Source: Clostridia bacterium (GTDB taxonomy: Bacteria; Bacillota; Clostridia; TANB77; UBA1234). From it: a DNA stretch of 64,000 nucleotides. How positions within the stretch are numbered: position 1 is the first letter of the stretch; every line of letters starts with the position of its first letter. The notes below the pieces were generated by a model. The model did no database searches and had not been told where the DNA came from. It saw only the letters and a list, made by a program, of their open reading frames with translations. This document shows, piece after piece, positions 62,801-64,000 of this stretch. The DNA lies in NCBI GenBank assembly GCA_017539905.1, contig JAFYBZ010000014.1, positions 1 to 64,000 on the forward strand, in the 5' to 3' direction. The position numbers were made by a program, and so were the translations under genes.

Positions 62801-64000
62801 TCTATTACTTCTCCATCTTTAACTTTCATAATACCAAACTCGGTAATTCGTTCAGTAAGTTTTGATATACCTGTTGTTTCTATATCTAGAATACAATATG
62901 TTTCGTCTTTTAAAGTTTGATCATCTCTATAATCATAAATTGAAGTAACACCATCAGGAACTAAATAGGCTTCTACTCCATAAATAACTTTTATATCAGA
63001 ACCCTTAGCTGCTTTATTAGCTTCTGGAAAAGCTTGAACTACTCCATGGTCTGTAATTGCTATAGCTTTATGGCCCCATGATATTGCTCTTTTAATTAAA
63101 TCAGTAGCAGATGTTACTCCATCCATTTGTGACATTTGAGTATGCATATGAAGCTCTACTCTTTTTTCTTCGGCTTCATCCATTCTTACTACTTTGTCAT
63201 ATTCCGCTTCTTCAATAACATCAGCATTAATACCAAACTCTTTAGAAAAACTGTTATATTCATACGTACCAACAACTCTTAATGCTTTGGCTGATTTGAA
63301 TCTAGGCTTTGCCTCTGCAAATTCTTCAGGCTTTAAAAATGCTTTACAATTTATTGAGCTAGTACCATCATAAATATCAAATGATACCATCATGCTTCCA
63401 TTTTTAGTTTCACGACTATCAAAGTTTGAAACTTCACCACTAATAATTACACATGGTGTATCTTGAGCCAAATCTATAATCTTAACTCCCTTTGGATTAG
63501 GTGTATCTTTCCATCCCTTAAAAATTAATTTTTCTGGATCTTTAATATTTGCATCAGTTTTACGTCTAACAGGATGTCCTGAAAACTGTTTTGGCTTATC
63601 ATTGTTTTGACGATAACTAAGAGCAACTTGACCACTTACAATATTTGTTACAGATGTACCATCTCCAACTTGTGGTGTCACTTCTACTACGCCAGAAGAA
63701 TTAACTTCCCATACTCGTGCATTATCTACACTTGCTAAAAGTGAATTTAGTTCCTCATCAGAAGGAGTAGGAAAAGAAACATTTGCTGGTATATCTACTA
63801 TCTTATCTATGCTTCCGTCTTCAATTTGCTTTTCAATTTTATTTCTTGCCTTTTTCTCTTTTTTCTTAAGCTCTTCCTGATTCTTTTGTAACTGTATTTC
63901 TTGTGCCCTTTTTGCATTTTCATCAATCATGTTTTTGATTAGATTATCTTGCATTTGCTCTCTGCTCATTGCAAAATCAATATTGTCAGGCTCAAAAAAT
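59851..64000 (-). CDS. polC: DNA polymerase III alpha subunit, PolC type (N-terminus beyond window)
   Basis: The C-terminal roughly 1,380 residues of the Gram-positive replicative polymerase. An OB domain (KPKFSG-like region near RVVGTYEYNSF) precedes a PHP domain (HMHTQMSQMDGV). The PHP domain is split by a 3'-5' exonuclease (YCILDIETTGI, VAHNANFDIGFI), which is the defining PolC layout. Then come a zinc-binding motif (CPNCKYSDF ... CPNCG) and the polymerase core with catalytic DKEPDIDLNF. The frame is still open at 64000, upstream of the first visible Met at 63969, and roughly 190 N-terminal residues seem to be missing. Confidence 0.97.
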   Translation of the reverse strand, partial: FFEPDNIDFAMSREQMQDNLIKNMIDENAKRAQEIQLQKNQEELKKKEKKARNKIEKQIEDGSIDKIVDIPANVSFPTPSDEELNSLLASVDNARVWEVNSSGVVEVTPQVGDGTSVTNIVSGQVALSYRQNNDKPKQFSGHPVRRKTDANIKDPEKLIFKGWKDTPNPKGVKIIDLAQDTPCVIISGEVSNFDSRETKNGSMMVSFDIYDGTSSINCKAFLKPEEFAEAKPRFKSAKALRVVGTYEYNSFSKEFGINADVIEEAEYDKVVRMDEAEEKRVELHMHTQMSQMDGVTSATDLIKRAISWGHKAIAITDHGVVQAFPEANKAAKGSDIKVIYGVEAYLVPDGVTSIYDYRDDQTLKDETYCILDIETTGISKLTERITEFGIMKVKDGEVIDTFECFVNPEMSIPERVVEITGITDEMVKDAETIDVVLPKVIEFCKDTTIVAHNANFDIGFIRENARRLGLEFNYPWIDTLALAKELFPERKKFKLGLIAEDLGIEVDVAHRALADVDTLKKVFDVMLQKLDEKEIVYFKDVDKSLAKDVSFKTLPVYHAIVLVTNKIGLKNLYKLVSFAHLNYFYKKPRTLKSLLKKYSEGLLIGSACEQGELYRAIEEGKSDEELEEIADFYDYLEIQPLGNNLFKARENKNITIETLQNYNKKIVALGEKLNKPVVATCDVHFMDPEDELYRRILMAGQGYDDADNQAPLYLRTTEEMLREFGYLGKEKAYEVVVTNTNKIADMCEKISPIADYKAAPHIEGCEETIRNITMNRAHELYGEVLPEIVEQRIDKELDSIIKNGFSVMYIIAQKLVKKSNEDGYIVGSRGSVGSSLVAYLTGITEVNSLRAHYRCPNCKYSDFTDYGVKNGFDLPDKICPNCGRPLAKDGMDIPFETFLGFDGDKEPDIDLNFSGEYQAKAHKYTEVIFGKGTTFKAGTVGTIADKTAFGYVKKYYEERHKVVNSAEIVREAAGCTGVKRTTGQHPGGIIVVPVGHEIYEFCPAQHPADDPDSDIITTHFDYHSIDQNLLKLDILGHDDPTVIRMLQDLTGIDPRTVPLDDKETMSIFESTKALGVEPNQIKSEVGTYGVPEFGTKFVRGMLVDTKPTKFEELLRISGLSHGTDVWLNNAQTLIQEGTIKLEDAICTRDDIMIYLIGMGLPPKPAFKIMESVRKGKGLTEEQEALMKEHDVPDWYISSCKKIKYMFPKAHAAAYVTNAFRIAWFKVHVPRAYYTAYFSIRADGFDSDIMAHGKERVIEKMREIDSLGKLALPKDQDMYPVLEIVLEFYERGYNFLDIDLYKSDAIKFTMEDEGIRPPLNSIPGLGTVAAQSIQASREKDGEFMSVEELMLRAGIGKSTAEILKNAGCLKGMTWSNQMSLFAL

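Overview
The window looks like the chromosome of a low-G+C Gram-positive bacterium (Bacillota, most likely an uncultured gut-type Clostridia). The evidence is PolC-type DNA polymerase III, separate rpoB and rpoC with no fused subunits, three SLH-domain S-layer-type proteins, long-form HPF, a B. subtilis-like tRNA-Glu, consensus sigma-A promoters (many with an extended -10) and AT-rich genes with strong GGAGG ribosome binding sites. Nearly all host genes lie on the minus strand, co-oriented with the 16S rRNA gene whose 5' end is at the left edge, so the minus strand is probably the leading strand.

Layout. 1-743: 5' end of 16S rRNA and a tandem array of rRNA promoters. 744-5721: operon PP2C phosphatase - DUF1292 - pgsA - ligA - SseB-like protein. 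6483-8174: rpsB-tsf. 8435-14217: rimO - MMPL/RND exporter - secreted coiled-coil protein. 14908-18968: two-component system - two small envelope proteins - ftsY. 19341-25243: a broken P-loop/Asp23-like gene, a coiled-coil protein, rpsO, an anchored protein and a Ca2+-type P-ATPase. 25436-26836: nfeD-stomatin (plus strand). 26873-31190: pyrH-frr-uppS-cdsA-rseP, without dxr. 31286-37000: greA, a GH18 protein, tRNA-Glu and a large Ig-like secreted protein. 37195-44532: rpoB-rpoC. 44986-58612: a surface locus in which three SLH proteins (minus strand) alternate with unusual plus-strand genes. 58827-64000: DUF1294 protein, HPF and polC (cut by the window edge).

The most unusual feature is a set of six solitary plus-strand genes (5993, 14437, 44986, 46653, 50954 and 52480). 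They sit singly between host genes on the opposite strand and use visibly more G+C-rich codons. Each has its own sigma-A-like promoter and its own intrinsic terminator, and most have a long, strongly folded 5' leader. One encodes a soluble FtsH-like AAA/M41 protease with a damaged ATPase. Three encode secreted proteins, and two of those share a recurring acidic motif, E-D-[DE]-I-x-L-[PV]. The leader of the gene at 50954 folds into a four-way junction (cloverleaf) closed by an 18-bp helix. I recognise neither the proteins (apart from the protease) nor the leaders.

Two further oddities cut across the window. First, three host genes (histidine kinase, P-loop/Asp23 protein, cdsA) each carry a single-base frameshift. 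Second, a family of small palindromes built around GTAAGTGTCCC recurs in four intergenic regions; no transposase is present.
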